Shown in pieces: positions 34,206 through 48,513 of a DNA stretch of 64,000 nucleotides. The stretch's first letter is position 1. Each line of letters starts with the position of its first letter. Under the pieces are notes generated by a model, which saw nothing but the letters and a program-made list of their open reading frames with translations, was not told the origin of the DNA and ran no database searches. Source of the stretch: Oenanthe sinensis (taxonomy: Eukaryota; Streptophyta; Magnoliopsida; Apiales; Apiaceae); NCBI GenBank assembly GCA_028671895.1, contig CM053795.1, positions 11,615,501 through 11,679,500 of the forward strand, written 5' to 3'. The translations under genes were made by a program, and so were the position numbers.

Positions 34206-34518
34206 TGTTAAGTTATCAGTTCTCCTAAAACCTCAAGATGTTAGGAGACTGACTTACTAGGATCTTATATTGTATTCTAACATTCCCCCTCACTCAAAAG
34301 CCCATTTATGGGTCGAGAGTGGATCACGGGCGCCCATCTTTGGGGCAATAACAAGCCTTTCATGTCCATAATTAATTATGAGAATATTGGGGGTGGCAGA
34401 GAGTCGAACCTTAGATCCTGCTGACTGGAGTTCTGATACCATGTTAAGTTACCAGTTCTCCTAAAACCTCAAGGTGTTAGGAGACTGACTTACCAGGATC
34501 TTATATTGTATTCTAACA
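34206..34518 (-). mobile_element. TRIM family B, complete 313-bp copy in CAF intron (antisense)
   Basis: Two 77-bp LTRs (34206-34282, 34442-34518) start TGTTAAGTTA and end TATTCTAACA on the plus strand. A perfect 5-bp target duplication ATTAT flanks them (34201-34205 and 34519-34523). On the minus strand TGGTATCAGAAC follows the LTR at 34442, a tRNA-Met-type primer site, and GAGTGAGGGGGAATG lies before the other LTR. The 159-bp centre has no protein. Confidence 0.92.
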
Positions 34519-35741
34519 ATTATGTCACACTTTTTGTATATGGATTTGCGTTAATTGTCTGCCTCATAATATTTATGTCTAATCCCCGTCTTTCCCACCC
34601 TCCGTAAGAACTATCTCTGGGCCTTTTTGAATTTGGGAGAAGGGGGAAAAAGAGGACGGGAGGATTACGATTCACTATGTCTCCTTATTTGTTATCTTCT
34701 GCTTAATTATAATTTGCTCCTTGCTGGAGCTTATTATCTCATAATGGTTTACAATTCTTCTCCTTGGTTCCTTTTTTCCCCTGGTTGGAACATCTCAAAA
34801 TGGTTTGCAATTTGTCTCAAGGTTCCTTTCTAAGTTCATTTAGATGCATCTATACAGTTCTAACTTTGGTGTTAAGAATTACCTATAAGAAACAAAGCTT
34901 GATTGGTTCACAACTTGATGCATAAATCAGGCCTTTAGATACGCAGTAGAATGAACAGGAACATTGAAACAGTCTTCTGATTATTTTTCCTACACATCTG
35001 TTGCCTATGAATGTTATCATGATTGCTCTCTGATATTTAGAATATGCACAAGAGCTTTTTTTTTTTTTTTACCTCTGATTAGGCAATCGGAGATCACTAA
35101 TCATTTGCTTTGCTGGCCTTGTGTAAGATTATTAGTGAAACTAAAGACATCCAAAATTAGTTTTTATTTCTTTCACATAGTTTTAAGCTTTACACTCTCT
35201 TCATGAATGATAGATATAATTTCTTGCGATGCTTTCCTTGCTTTAGGGTGTAAATATCAATTCAATTGTTCTAATCCTTTATTTTCAATATTTACAGGAT
35301 TTAGTTCCTTGTATACTGGTAACATTTGAGAAGGAGCAGATTGTAATATGGAGGGGTAATGACTATAAGCCTCATGAGGGCGGGATTTTCCTCACCGAGC
35401 GAGAATCATATGATGATCGTACAGACATTGAGTCGGCTGTTAACGGGGATCAACACGAGAACATAGAGGGTAATGACGATAAGCCTCATGAACGCAAGAT
35501 CTTCCTTGCTGAGCGAGAATCATTTGATGATCCTGCAGACAGTAGTTCAAGTCAATGGGAATCAACACGAGAATACAGCCAGCTGCCCCAAGTCAAATTG
35601 ACTTGTACTCTGGCGATGATAGTGATAAGTAGGTCATCCCTTCAGATTTCAGTCAACATAGAGCCACAAGCAATGCTAGATAAAAGCAACAGACCTATGA
35701 CAAATGCGAGCTTGCAGATGGACACTATTGCCACCAAGTAG

Positions 35742-36456
35742 AATACAGATATAGATCGTCTCTACTTGGAAATGTTATATTGTGTATATAAATAGCAGAG
35801 AACCCACAGTTTCTTGTTACAGATTCATTCTTTTAGTAGTAAATGCAAGTGCAAGGCAGAATATTCCAGCTAAGGTACAGTATTGTGTCATGTGTGACTA
35901 TTCCAGCTACGTACAGTCTTGTGCTTGTGGCTATAAATAATACTAATATATGTTCCTTTTGCAATTTGCACAATTAAAAAGAACACAATTGCACTTGTAA
36001 ATACTTTAAATAATTTACAGACAATAACTTGTGAATGTGTAAATTACATTGAAAACCAATATATATTTTATCCTAACTTATAATTATATACATTCGTCAA
36101 ATATAATTACTAAAAATAAATTTAATTTAATTTAATTTGTTAAGTCTAAATTTACAACTAATATACAGTTGTCAAATATGATTATAATTTAATTTAATTA
36201 GAATCCTTTCTGTCAATTACAAAGAGACCAGCAAAAGCACGTGACCATATATGATGTCCGAAAGCAACCACCAAATCAAAGTGTACCAAGTGTATTTATT
36301 GTCACCATAAAACAAAAGACGGCCCGATTCTGACTAGACTCTCCACCCCAAAAAGCTTGCACACAGTGTCTGTATATATCTGTGTGTCTATATTTCTCCA
36401 TTTTCTCAACAATTCTGGAGTCCATTTCTCCAGTTGACTTTCTTCTTCTCAGTTCA
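35742..36456. other. Intergenic region and LPEAT2 5' UTR/promoter
   Basis: AT-rich to ~36200, then less so. TATATAT near 36372, 85 bp before the LPEAT2 ATG, is a possible TATA element, and CTCCATTTTCTC-type pyrimidine runs downstream look like 5' UTR. Confidence 0.45.
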
Positions 36457-39400
36457 ATGGAAGATCAAGATCTCTCAGCTCCTCTCGTTGAACAAGAACC
36501 CCAAGTGATCTTGACCGTCCATGATGATGATGATCAACGACCCTTTTCAAATCAAGTCCCAGAACACCAAGATAATCAACTGGGTCGTCCCCATTTTGAA
36601 AATCTTGATGACCCATTTAAGTTTCTTGGATCATCATCCGGGTTTGATGTACCCGTGTCCACAACTTTGGATCCGTTTAGGAACCATACTTTGGAAATTG
36701 AAGGGGTTTATGAGTGGGTTAAGATTGTGATTTGTTTGCCTATTGCTTTGCTTAGGCTTGTGTTGTTTGCGATTTGTATGATGATTGGATTTGTGGCTAC
36801 TAAACTTGCTCTTTGTGGTTGGAAAGATAAAGATAATCCAATGCCTAAATGGAGGTGTAGATTGATGTGGGTTACCCGTTTGGTCACTCGGGGTATCCTG
36901 TTTTCTTTTGGGTGAGCTACTTTACTTGTGTGATCTGTATTTTCAGTGAATTTTAATTTAGTATGTGACTATGTGTGTTTTATAATGAGGCTTATAATTG
37001 TGAATTACAAACCCATGTCCGAAAAAGGACAAGGTTCCCTTGTCCCCAATTTTTTAAAAATTCTGAGTTTGACACATGGATATGTTTCTTGTTTGACACT
37101 TCACATGAGCCCAAGTGACGTAGATTATATGTATATTTTGCGAGCCCGCTATATATATTTTGAGAATCTGGATGTTTGTAGAGTTTCCATTAAGCTTTTC
37201 ATTCTTGTCAGTTTAACTTCTATATGTTTATGAGACCGAATATTTAGACCAATTAAATGTTGAATAATATGATCCCGCTAAGCCCGCTTACTAACACCTT
37301 GAGGTTTTAGGAGAACTTGTAACTTAACATGGTATCAAAGCTCTGGTTGTAGGAGGTCTCCGGTTCGAGTCCCTCTTACCTCCAATATTCTCATTTGTTT
37401 GAAATATTGATGTTGTACTATGGTGGGCCCAAAAAGGGACAAGATCCCCACCTAATTAAAAATTGGATCGGACTAGGCCCAAAAAGGGACGAACCACCTA
37501 GTGATCCACTCTTCGACCCATAATGGGCTTTCGAATTCAGTTCGACACCTTAAACACATCAGTTTAGAAGGGACAATCTATTTCGAATTCAGGACAGTAG
37601 CACCTGAACACATTCCAAGTAACCCGTGCAACTTCACAAATGCAGCCACCTTGGGAGGCTTAGTTTGTATATCAGCAACTTCATCTTCAGTTCGACAATA
37701 AATCAACTCTATTGTTCCATCATTGCTAAGATCACTTAAGAAATAATATTTCATGTCAATATGCTTACTCCTTCCGTGTAGTACTGGATTCCTGGAGAGC
37801 TTGATTGCTGAGTTGTCGCAGAATATTGTAGTGGCTTTTACCTGTTTTAACTGAAGCTCTTCAAGAATTCTTCTCAACTAGATAGCTTGACAAGCACAAG
37901 CTGTTGCCGCAATAAATCCAGCTTCAGTTGTCGACAATGTAACAATAGGTTGCTTCTTAGAAGACCATGAAACAGCTGTTGTGCCCAACAAAAACATAGC
38001 CAGAAATACTTCTTCTAATCGCCTGCATAATCACTGTTAGTAAACCCAAATAAACCTTTGTCACCCTTTCGATAAAACAATCCAAAATCGCTAGTTCCTT
38101 GCAGGTAACGAAGAATTTGCTAGGTAACGAAGAATTCGCTTGGCATCTAACAAATGCATTTCTGTCGGATTTTCCATATATCTACTTATTAAACTTACAA
38201 AATACATTATGTCTGGCCTTGTTGTAGTTAAATACATCAAGCTGCCAACAATTTATTTGCTTGTAGATAGTGCTATGCACTTTCTTTCCATTGCGATCCT
38301 TGTGAAGCTTTAAACCAAATTCAGTTGGAGTGCTTACAGGATTGCAATACTTCATCTCAAACCTGTCCAAAATATCTTGCACATACTTCTTTTGAGATAT
38401 AAATATACCCTTATCAGATTGCACTACTTCTATGCCTAGAAAGTAATGCAACAGACTAAGATCAGTCATTTCAAACTCAGCCATCATCGATTTTTTGAAT
38501 TCTTCAAACATAGCACCATCATTCCCAGTAAATATAAGATCGTCAACATATAAACACACAATAAGCAATTTTCCATTATCTCCAATTTTAACAAAAAGTG
38601 TGTGCTCATATGGACACTTGTGAAAGCCTTCTTTTAAAAATAGGCTCGGGGAGCTTGCTTTAGTCCATAAAGAGCCTTTTTCAATCGATATTCTCACTTC
38701 CAATCTTAACATAACCAGACGGTTGTTCAACAAATACCTGTTCTTCCAAGTTTCCGTGTAAAAATGCTGACTCGACATCCAATTGAAAAATAGGCCATGA
38801 GTTTTGTGCTGCAAATGTTGTCACCAATCTGATTGTGTCATGTCTAGCAACAGGTGCGAAGACTTCAGTATAATCGATCCCGTACTCTTGTTTATACCCT
38901 TTAGCCACCAAACGCGCCTTAAATTTATCAACCTCCCCATTTTCTTTCAGTTTAGTTTTGAAAACCCACTTCACATCAATAGTTTTGTGTCCGCTTGGTA
39001 GATCAGTTAGCTCCCGAGTATCATTTCTTTCAATGACATCTATTTCAGCATCCATCGCCTTTTTCCAGTTTTCTTCTTTGACAGCACTTTCATACGATGT
39101 AGGATCATTATTTGAAAATAAAGCAAAATGGGTGATTGAATCACTTTCATTTACCTAATAGTCAGCTAACCATGTCGGCCTTTTTCGAGTACGACGTGGA
39201 GGCTGAGTTGCTGCATCCGTTGTTTCTTCAGCTGTTTGTATAATTTCAGCAGCTTTGGGAGTTGAATATGCTGAGTATCTCTGCGTTGAGGCTGCTGGTT
39301 ATGTCATATTTGCAGGCATTGAAGCTAGTGGAGTTGACTGATTTTCAGATTCATCGTTAAGGAGAATTTCACCAGTGCTGCTTATCCCAAGTGTTTTCCT

Positions 39401-42400
39401 CATCAAATATAACGTCTCGGCTGATCACGATCTTCTCTGTTAAAGGATTGAACAATTTATAAGCCTTCGTGGTAGGTTCAGTAACACCAAGAAAAACACA
39501 TTTTTCTCCTTTATCATCCAATTTCTTCCTCTTTTCATCTGGAATATGTGCGTAAGCAATGCACCCAAATACTTTTAAATGATCAACATCAGGTTTCCTT
39601 CCACTCCATGCCTCCTCGGGAGTCATATTTTGAACATCAAATGTAGGACTTCTGTTCAAAATATGAACACTCCAATTCACTGCTTCAGGCCAAAATGATT
39701 TTGGAATATTTCCTTTTGCCAACAAACTTCTCACCATATTGAGAATGGTCCTGTTTTTCCTTTCAGATACTCCATTTTGTTGCGGTGTATATGCAGCTGT
39801 TAACTCCTTTCGAATGCCATGAGTGTCACAGAACACTCCAAAATCAGTTGAACAATATTCTCCACCACGACCTGTTCGAAGAGTCTTTATAGCATTTCCT
39901 GATTCTTTTTCCACATGAGCCTTGAACCTTTTAAATGCACTAAAAGTTTCTGACTTTTCCTGTAAAAACTCAACCCAAGTTTTCCGAGAATAATCATCAA
40001 TGAAAGTAATTACATATCTTTTACCTCCATTAGACATCGGTGTTATAGGACCACATATATCAGAATGAACTAATTCCAAAACTTCTTTTGCACGCCATGA
40101 ATTTCTTTTCGGAAATTGAGACCGTTGTTGTTTGCCAACAACACATTCTTCACAAATTCGAGAGGGAACACTAATTTGAGGAAGACCGGTCACCATATTC
40201 TTCAGTTGGAGGGTTTTTAATCCCCAAAACTCAAATGCCCGTAACGAAAATGCCACAACCAAGAAGAATCCTTTAACTCAGCCGCTGGACATGGTTGAAC
40301 ATATTCAATCTTCAACAGAAATAACCTATTTGAACTCATAGGTACAACAACAATGGAACCTCTGTTAGGATCATAAATCTCACAAACACCTTTTGGTATG
40401 GTGAGAGCATAACCCTTTTCCTGCAATTGACCAGCACTTAACAAATTGCTTTTGAAGTCAGGGACATACATAACATCGGAGATTATTTCTACAAAACCAT
40501 TCTTGGTTTTTATTTTAATATCTCCTTTTCCCATCACTTTCACAATCGCCAAAACTTACAGTAAAAGTATAATTTTCATTCAAATAAGAAAAATGAGACT
40601 TACTTCCACACATGTGATGAGAGCACCCTGAATCCACATACCAGACATCAGATTTGTGTTGTTTATTATCTTGAACAGTCATTAACAAGGTTTTCACTTC
40701 TTTCTTTTCAGCAAAGTTTGAGCGTTCATCCCGTTCATTATCACTAGGCAGCTTCGTATAACATTCAGAACGATAATGACCAAATTTATGACAACGAAAG
40801 CACTCTACCTTGGATTTGTCAAAGTGTTGTTTTCACCCTTTTCCTTTGCCATGAAATTGATCATCATTGGGTTTAAAATTTCTAACTCCGTCTCTATTAC
40901 CTCGATCTCCTCTTCTGCCGCCTCGACCTCTACCCCTTCCTCTTGAATTCGAGAAATAAGAATAGGCAGAAGTCTTCAAAGCTTGTTCTTCAGAAGTTGA
41001 ATTTCGATTCATCTTCTGTTCATGAACCAACAAAGAACTTTGTAATTCATCCAGTGAGTAATTATCTATGTCGTTTGGTTCTTCGATGGAACACACAACA
41101 TAATTAAATGTTGGTTGGAGGGAGCGCAAGATCTTTTCCACAATAGTGACATCTTCCATCTTCTTACCATGGAATCACATTTTATTATTTATCTCCATAG
41201 TTCTGGCAAAATAACTTGTGATAGATTCTCCATCCTTCATTTGTAGATTCTCATATTCTTTCCACAAAGCTTTTAGCTGTGCACGCTTCACTCTATCAGA
41301 ACCTTGGTATTTCTTCTTCATAGAATCCCAAATATCTTTGGAAGTATCTTTGCTAAGAATAGTTTCCAAAATCGATCTATCAATGGCCTGGAACAGATAG
41401 TTTTTAGCCTTCAAATCTTTTAATTTTAGCACCTCCAACTCCTTCTGTGTATCTTTGGATGTTCCTGCATCTTTGGATACTCCACCAACAATAGGTGTTG
41501 ACATACCAGCCTCTTTAGTTTCAACAGCAACCGGTGTTACCACACCTGATTCAATGACCTGCCAGTACTCCTTTGATCGAAGAAATTTCTCCATTAACAT
41601 ACTCCAATGGTCATAGTGACCATCAAAACGTGGAATTGACGGTTGTACAAAATTTGAATCTGACGCCATTGACAAATGAGAGCAGAATAGCTACAGCTAT
41701 TATAAAGATACTAATTTTGTATGTTAGCTCTGATACCACTGTTAATTAATAGACCTATACGCAGAAGAGAGAAATTGAAAGCTTGCATTAAACTGAAAAA
41801 TGAGAGACCTGGATATATAGGCCTTACAAAATAAAACTGCAGAACATTCTACTAACCACAACTCCTAAAAAATAGAAAGCAACTACCCACGATTCCTATA
41901 AATCAGCAACACTTATTAAACTGAAAGACAAATAACAAACTACCTATAAAGACCAGTTACCAACTATAATTTAAAACATAAACTCTAACACTAAACTCAG
42001 TTTTCCAAAGTTTTAATAGGCTGACATTATGTTTATTTAGCTTTGCTCTTATGTATAACAAAATAATGTCAGTGCTTTTTTCTTTGTGTCCTGCAGCTAT
42101 CATTGGATAAAACGAAAAGGAAAACCTGCTCCTAGGGAGATTGCTCCAATAATTGTTTCTAACCATGTGTCATATATCGATCCTATTTTTTATTTTTATG
42201 AATTTTTCCCCACAATTGTTGCAAGTGATTCCCATGATTCAATGCCCTTTGTTGGAACCATCATCAGGGCTATGCAGGTAAACTTATATGGATTGGATTT
42301 TATGTGCAATGAATTCATTAGGTTATAATCTGGCATAGCTTCCTAGTTTCTGCAAATGCTGGTCCTTATATTTCCCTTGAGTTCTATCATGGACAACTAC

Positions 42401-45400
42401 GTTTATTTTCCAAAGATGGTTTTTTGTAATGTTCTTTCTTACTGTCTGTGTTTAGGTGATATATGTCAATAGGTTTACACCATCATCAAGGAAACATGCT
42501 ATCAGTGAGATAAAGGTAGAAGGCTATTGTACTTTCCTTATGTAGTATCTTTTCATTGCTCTTTTGAGACTTAGTTTATATGTTCAAAGGACAACATTCA
42601 ATCTCATACTGTAATAAATTTTTTTATATGCTTCCTTTTGTTGGTAATCTATTACAATAAAATAGGATTAAAAGGGATATCAAGAAAAGCTTAAATAAAA
42701 TGATTTAATGATTTTAGTTCACCACATAGATCAACTTGTTGCATCACTGGCATTTACTTTTAAAATTTGTTTCAGAATAATTAACTTCATGATAAGTAAT
42801 TAGCTAAGGATTAGTTTAAAGAGATTAAGAGGACGGAATAAGTGAATACAATTTAAGCTTTGTTCGATTAGAATGCTATTGAGTAGTATTGGAATGCAAT
42901 TTACACTATTTTCAGAACATTTATTTACAAGTTTTATCATTTCTCTTATTTTATGCACATGAAATTAAACTAGAGGTCAATCTTATCAATATAAAAAAAA
43001 CTTCTCATTCTTTACTTCTATTCATCCTTCACCAACCCTATCACGGAAAATTTGCATCCTGGCTTCCACATTTAACCTTCTACATATCATTTCAGTCAAT
43101 ACCAACCTGTTCTATATCTTCCAAAAAACAGAGCATTAGTAATCTAAATTCAATTATCGAATGTTGTGCCGTTTTTAATTGTGCTGTAATTCGTAAGTAG
43201 GAATCTGTTTAAAATCCTTGTTGCTGCTCATTTACACTAAGTTGTTTTGTCTTTGTAATTGACATTGATTATTAGTTTTCATGTAATTAATTTAGCAGGG
43301 GTATGCTCATCTGTGGCTTATTAGATTTTGTGATGGGGACGAGGGTCATGTACAATAGGTTTGGTACCGTAAATTCTCACACTTATAAATATCTTCCTAT
43401 AAACATGATCTATTTGAATTACAAGATTAATCCTTATTTAAAATAAAACTAAACAAACTTTCCTGATCAAAATCAAACTTTAGAAAGACAATTTTATATC
43501 TTTAATCTAAAAGAGACTTATCAACTCGAATAATAAAATATTTGAACTTATATTATAATCTTAAAGTATTGGGCTTTTAAAGCCAATAATACTCTTCAAC
43601 TCAAGATTCTTTGGGCCGTTAAAAGGATTATTCGTACCCATAACTCAAGTTTTCCGCCTGCATCATTTACTCTATTTGACTCTAAAGTTGATTTGTGAAT
43701 TTTCATAATGTAAGTTGCTTGAAAATCTTCAATTGCCGTCAATATATAAGCTATTTGATACAGATGTGTGCTTTTAAGGGTTTAAATACAGAGAAAGGCT
43801 GGTTGCAATAGATTTCCTCGTGTTCTTTTGTTTCCGGAAGGAACCACAACGAATGGAAGATCACTCATCTCATTCCAACTTGGTGCATTTATTCCTGGTT
43901 ATGCTATCCAGCCTGTTGTTGTTCGCTATCCCCATGTACACTTTGATCAATCTTGGTATGATTCATTCTTCTCACTAAAATCTTGTTATTGTCCTTTTCA
44001 TAATGTCTGACCATCTCTTTTGTATTATTGTCTTTCGGTTCAGGGGTAATATATCGTTGGCTAAGCTCATGTTTAGAATGATAACTCAATTTCACAATTT
44101 CATGGAGGTAAATAATAATTATATTCGTCTTTCTTGACCCTAAGATTATTCCTTCAGAAATTAGAGGTTTTTCAGGAAGATTATCTACCCAACCAATGCT
44201 TCTGCTCATTTGTTTTTAAATGGTTTGTAATTTTGAATCTGTTTAGATTGAGTTTCTTCCTGTTGTACTACCTTTGGAAAATCAAAAGGAAAATGCTGTG
44301 CGTTTTGCTGAAAAGGTGAGCAGAAATACACACTTTTGCTGCAATGTTGTTGTCATATTATGTCAATTCTATTGTTGTATATACGATGATTGAACTCATT
44401 TGCATACAGCATAATCATGTTTTGGGCCCATTAAAGGACAAGTTGATCCACAGAGAACTCAAGCCCACCTTCCAACTATTTGCTCATGAAAATTACTCAA
44501 ATAAACTAATTTAAGGAAATAATAAACAACGGGGTGGGGACCTCGATTCCTAGAACCCCCTCCCCAGTCCTCACCCCCCCCGTCCTCACCCCCCCCCAAA
44601 CAGATTTTGTTTACCTCATACCGGCTGCATATAGCTATTGGGAACAACCTCCTAGGCTCTTACACGCCCATGGACATGTTATGATTATCGAACCCACAAA
44701 GACTTGCAATGGAAGGAGTTTCATTTCTGTTAAATACATGCAGTTTTGAATTTTTGGTGTACTATAATTAATTGGGTCTAGGTCCAGGGTCCTGGTCCTG
44801 ACAATCGATTTTCAGAACCATCCATCTGTGGTTTTTTATAGCGGATAGGATTAACCCTAGATTTTTCTAGATTTTTTACGTGAATACCGGGGCCACGTCA
44901 CTCTATCCGCCTTAGGAGGAGCATTCTAGGGTTTTTTCATATCTGCTATAAAAAACTGTGGGTAGATGGTTGCTAATTGTCAGGGACCAATTCCCTAACT
45001 ATATTATAGTTCTATTACTATATAATACGAATCAAATGATATAAATATTATCTATGTATATATTCATTATATATAAATATATGCATTGCAAGGTTGGTTG
45101 GTTTATATATATTTCATTTATACATGTATAACTACATTCAAATTAAAAAATAAGTCTCTTTATAACAATGGGCCGACTAAGTAAATACCGAGTTAGTTTA
45201 AGATTAAAAAAATAGTAGCAATAGTTTTTTTCCTCTTCATGAAATTATTACTTGGTAATTAGTATTCATTTTATTTGAAAAATATTTTAGTAACAAAAAA
45301 CTAATTCCAACAGTATATTTTAGCTCCTACTGGACTTGAATCGTAGATCTTGGGTCTACCCATGTCCATATTCCATATTATCCGGTGTCCCATTTGGGCC

Positions 45401-48400
45401 TGGTTCGGGAATGTTGCCCATCTGCCCTGCCCTATTCATGGGGCATATAATGTTTAATAATTTGACCAATATTTCTTGGTGTATTTCTTGAGATTTTATT
45501 ATAGACAACAAAGAAATTTAAGTCAAATATGATGCAAAGTGCTCCCCTCCCCTCCCATATTTATTGTTCACGGATAAAATTCCACATTTTTATTAAATAT
45601 TATTAAATAAAGTGATAATTACTAATAATATCTATTAGTTTTCAAATAAGTTAAAAAAATTAACGCTTAATTTACCATATTAACTGAATATGGACAACAG
45701 TTTTGGGACAAACAAAATAGGATATGAATCCATTTATAATGGAATGGAGGGAGTATATAAATTGCTCTTATAGATGTAAGATGTGTATCGAGACAAATTC
45801 AAGAAATCCTAAATATACAAACTACCTACTTTCGTGGTTCTCATGAAATTTCTTAGTAATAATATGGTATCAAAATATAATTGACTATAATTTATGTAAA
45901 CAATTACATGCTGCAGAATAACAACTTATAAATATATGTATATCGGTGAGTATGTAAAGATCATGCATATTCCAATTCTCTCTCCTTTCTCTGAAGTATC
46001 CTGAAGCCACAATTGTACATCTGTTGTATTGACATGAGTACTTCAGGAAATGGATAGTCTGTGTATGGCCAGAGTTTATACCTTAGCTTGTACACTGCGC
46101 CTTTAAATATGAATGCAGTTTGGTTATCTTTCTTCAGCTTCAGCACTCTTCTCTAATAGACATTTTAATGCTAAGAATGAGAGTGGAATTTCTCTTGATA
46201 TAATTGGTTCTTCACTGTGGTTTTGTCGTATATGTTACAATTGCTGTATAAACCTCACTTGTATCTCTGTCTGTATGTTTATACACTGCACGGGGCTCTG
46301 TACCTATGTAGCAATATTTGATATGATCTGTTTAAAATAGACATTTGATTTTAGTAGTTGACAGTTGCCTATGTGTATGCGCAGACAGCTCATGCTATGT
46401 GTAGTGCTCTCAATGTTGTACAAACATCTCATGCTTTCGGGGACGTGATGCTTCTTGCCAAGGCATTGGAATCTAAGAAGGTAATATACTTGGTAGTTAA
46501 TAGTGTTCTTGTGGTCTTTTTTTTTTTTTGCAAAATTATTCCTGGTAGAACATATGGCAGATGACTTGGTTGATTTGAGACAAAGAATCTTATTATTGCA
46601 AGAGAATATATAGAACTTTGTTGATCATTAGTGGAACCTGATTTTTTATATGTTCCACTAGTTACTATGCTTTGGGAAAAGACTGCTCTATGTTGCTCTG
46701 TAAGTAACGAGTACTGATATAGGAAAATATTGCTTAGGAATTCCAATTTTCAGTATCATTTTAGTTCTTTACATAGTAAAACTGTAATGTGTAAGATTTG
46801 CCGGCTTAAGTGCACTATATGTTCCAATATTAGTTAATTAATTAATATAAATTCCAGCATCCTGTTTACTATGCATTATAATATCAGTTCACATTATGTC
46901 AGTATAACTATCATTCTCGGCTGACATTAACAGTTGTAATGCTTGTTCTCAGGAGAACCCGTCACTTTATATGGTTGAAATGGCAAGTGTGGAAACGGTG
47001 AGTTATGATAAAATATGCTATTCAGGTCTGCTGAAAATTTTATATATGGTTTTTTTATTAATTCTTTGAAGTTAGAGGTTCCCAATGTCTAGACATAAAT
47101 GGAAACCTGATACTAATCATACTTTGATTGAATTGAAATTAAGAATCTTAAATGAACGGAGAGAACTCAGGCTCGAAAACCAACAATTTTTAAAAAAAAT
47201 ATGTTTTTTCTATGTGTGAGGACCAAGTTATATAATTTCACAGAAAGGTTTTAGCTAACCAATTCTTGTTAAAATAAATGGAGTTTAAGCCTATAAGTAT
47301 ATTCAGAAATCGGACTAATTGAGGTGCTTATCCATGCCCTTCTTAAAGTCTGTAGAGGACTTGGCATAAAAGTGGAGGCTTGGGCCTATTGAATCAAGGT
47401 ATTGAAATTCAGTCATATTGCCGTCAATAAGTTTTCCGGGTCCTTTTCTTATATCGAGGCTACCTATTAATTTAGTAATAACATAATTTGATCCACTGAT
47501 GACAATTTTTCAGTATGAGTAGTTGGTAATTACTTGTATATAGTAATAGTCTTGTATATTAACTTCAGGCTGCCAAGTTTTTTGAAAATTGTGTTTCTTT
47601 AATTCAGTTGCTATCGTTTGCTTAAGTAATTACTGCCATGCTTATTGGATAATTTTCTTTGTTGGTCTGAATGGTTTGTGCAATATTGCCTTTTATCAGG
47701 AAAAGTGAATAAATAAATAAATTATATACTCCCTATTATTTTTTCGGATAAGGTTTTTTTAATTATTGAATTAGCATGACTATATAATTGTAAGGTAAAA
47801 TAAATCAGTTCTTGATATTGCAAGTCCTTTTACTAATTACAACTAAAATCTTGCACTACTCGCTAGACTAAAGTTTTTCTTCTGTTTTCCAGTCATACCA
47901 TATAAGCTCTTTCGAAGCTGTGCAATTTTTGGAAATATTTCTTTCGATGAACCCAGAGGACAGGTATTGAGGCATTTCATCTTCTCGCATGTATTTTGTA
48001 TTTCTGTGAAACTAGTTTGTGTAGCTATATAGTTGTATAGTTATACATAGGAATAAGGATTGTAGGTATGGTAGAGGTTGCACATATGTTTGGGTTTGTA
48101 ATATATAACAATAGGATATATTTGTTTTCAATGTTACAAATCAAACTACCAACCAACCAAACTTTCAGTACTTTGGCCAGCCTTAGTGATATAGTGTATA
48201 TATATATATATAAGGTAACAATCAGGTGAAAACTTTTTAGCATGAGAACCGTGAAAACTTTCATTAAATTTTGCAGAATCATAATAAAAAATGCAAAACA
48301 AATGTTTAGATTAACTTTTTATTATAGTTTTGCAAATAAAATTATGGTTCTGCACTATTTTTTTCATTTTTTATTATGGTTCTGCAGAATTTAGTAAAAG

Positions 48401-48442
48401 TTTTCACGGTTCTCACGCTAAAAAGTTTGCAGCGGAGTGTTA

Positions 48443-48513
<71 letters not shown>

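Larger units (their letters stand above)
31531..35741 (+). pseudogene. CRS2-associated-factor-like CRM-domain protein (CAF, mitochondrial type), broken
   Basis: Recognisable exons: 31531-32068, 32889-33016, a relic at 33932-33953, 34032-34197 and 35298-35741. The pieces read SELPFDFRFSYTE, a REPKYSPFGP motif, then [59 protein letters not shown] and LVPCILVTFEKEQIVIWRG, in CAF order. CAF proteins bind group II introns with CRS2 or related partners in organelles. Lesions: TAG at 31984-31986 where the family has Gln (CAG to TAG); the middle of the first CRM region is missing between 33016 and 33932, replaced by AT-rich and microsatellite DNA; a 43-bp duplication (34045-34130) shifts the frame to a TGA; the last exon has an in-frame 114-bp duplication (35355-35582) and a probable frameshift before its original end. 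A TRIM is inserted in an intron. Confidence 0.8.

Noticed and set aside
37330..37400. Possible tRNA gene (B-box-like GGTTCGAGTCC)
   Set aside because: No A box, no cloverleaf and no acceptor stem; the motif belongs to the TRIM interior.
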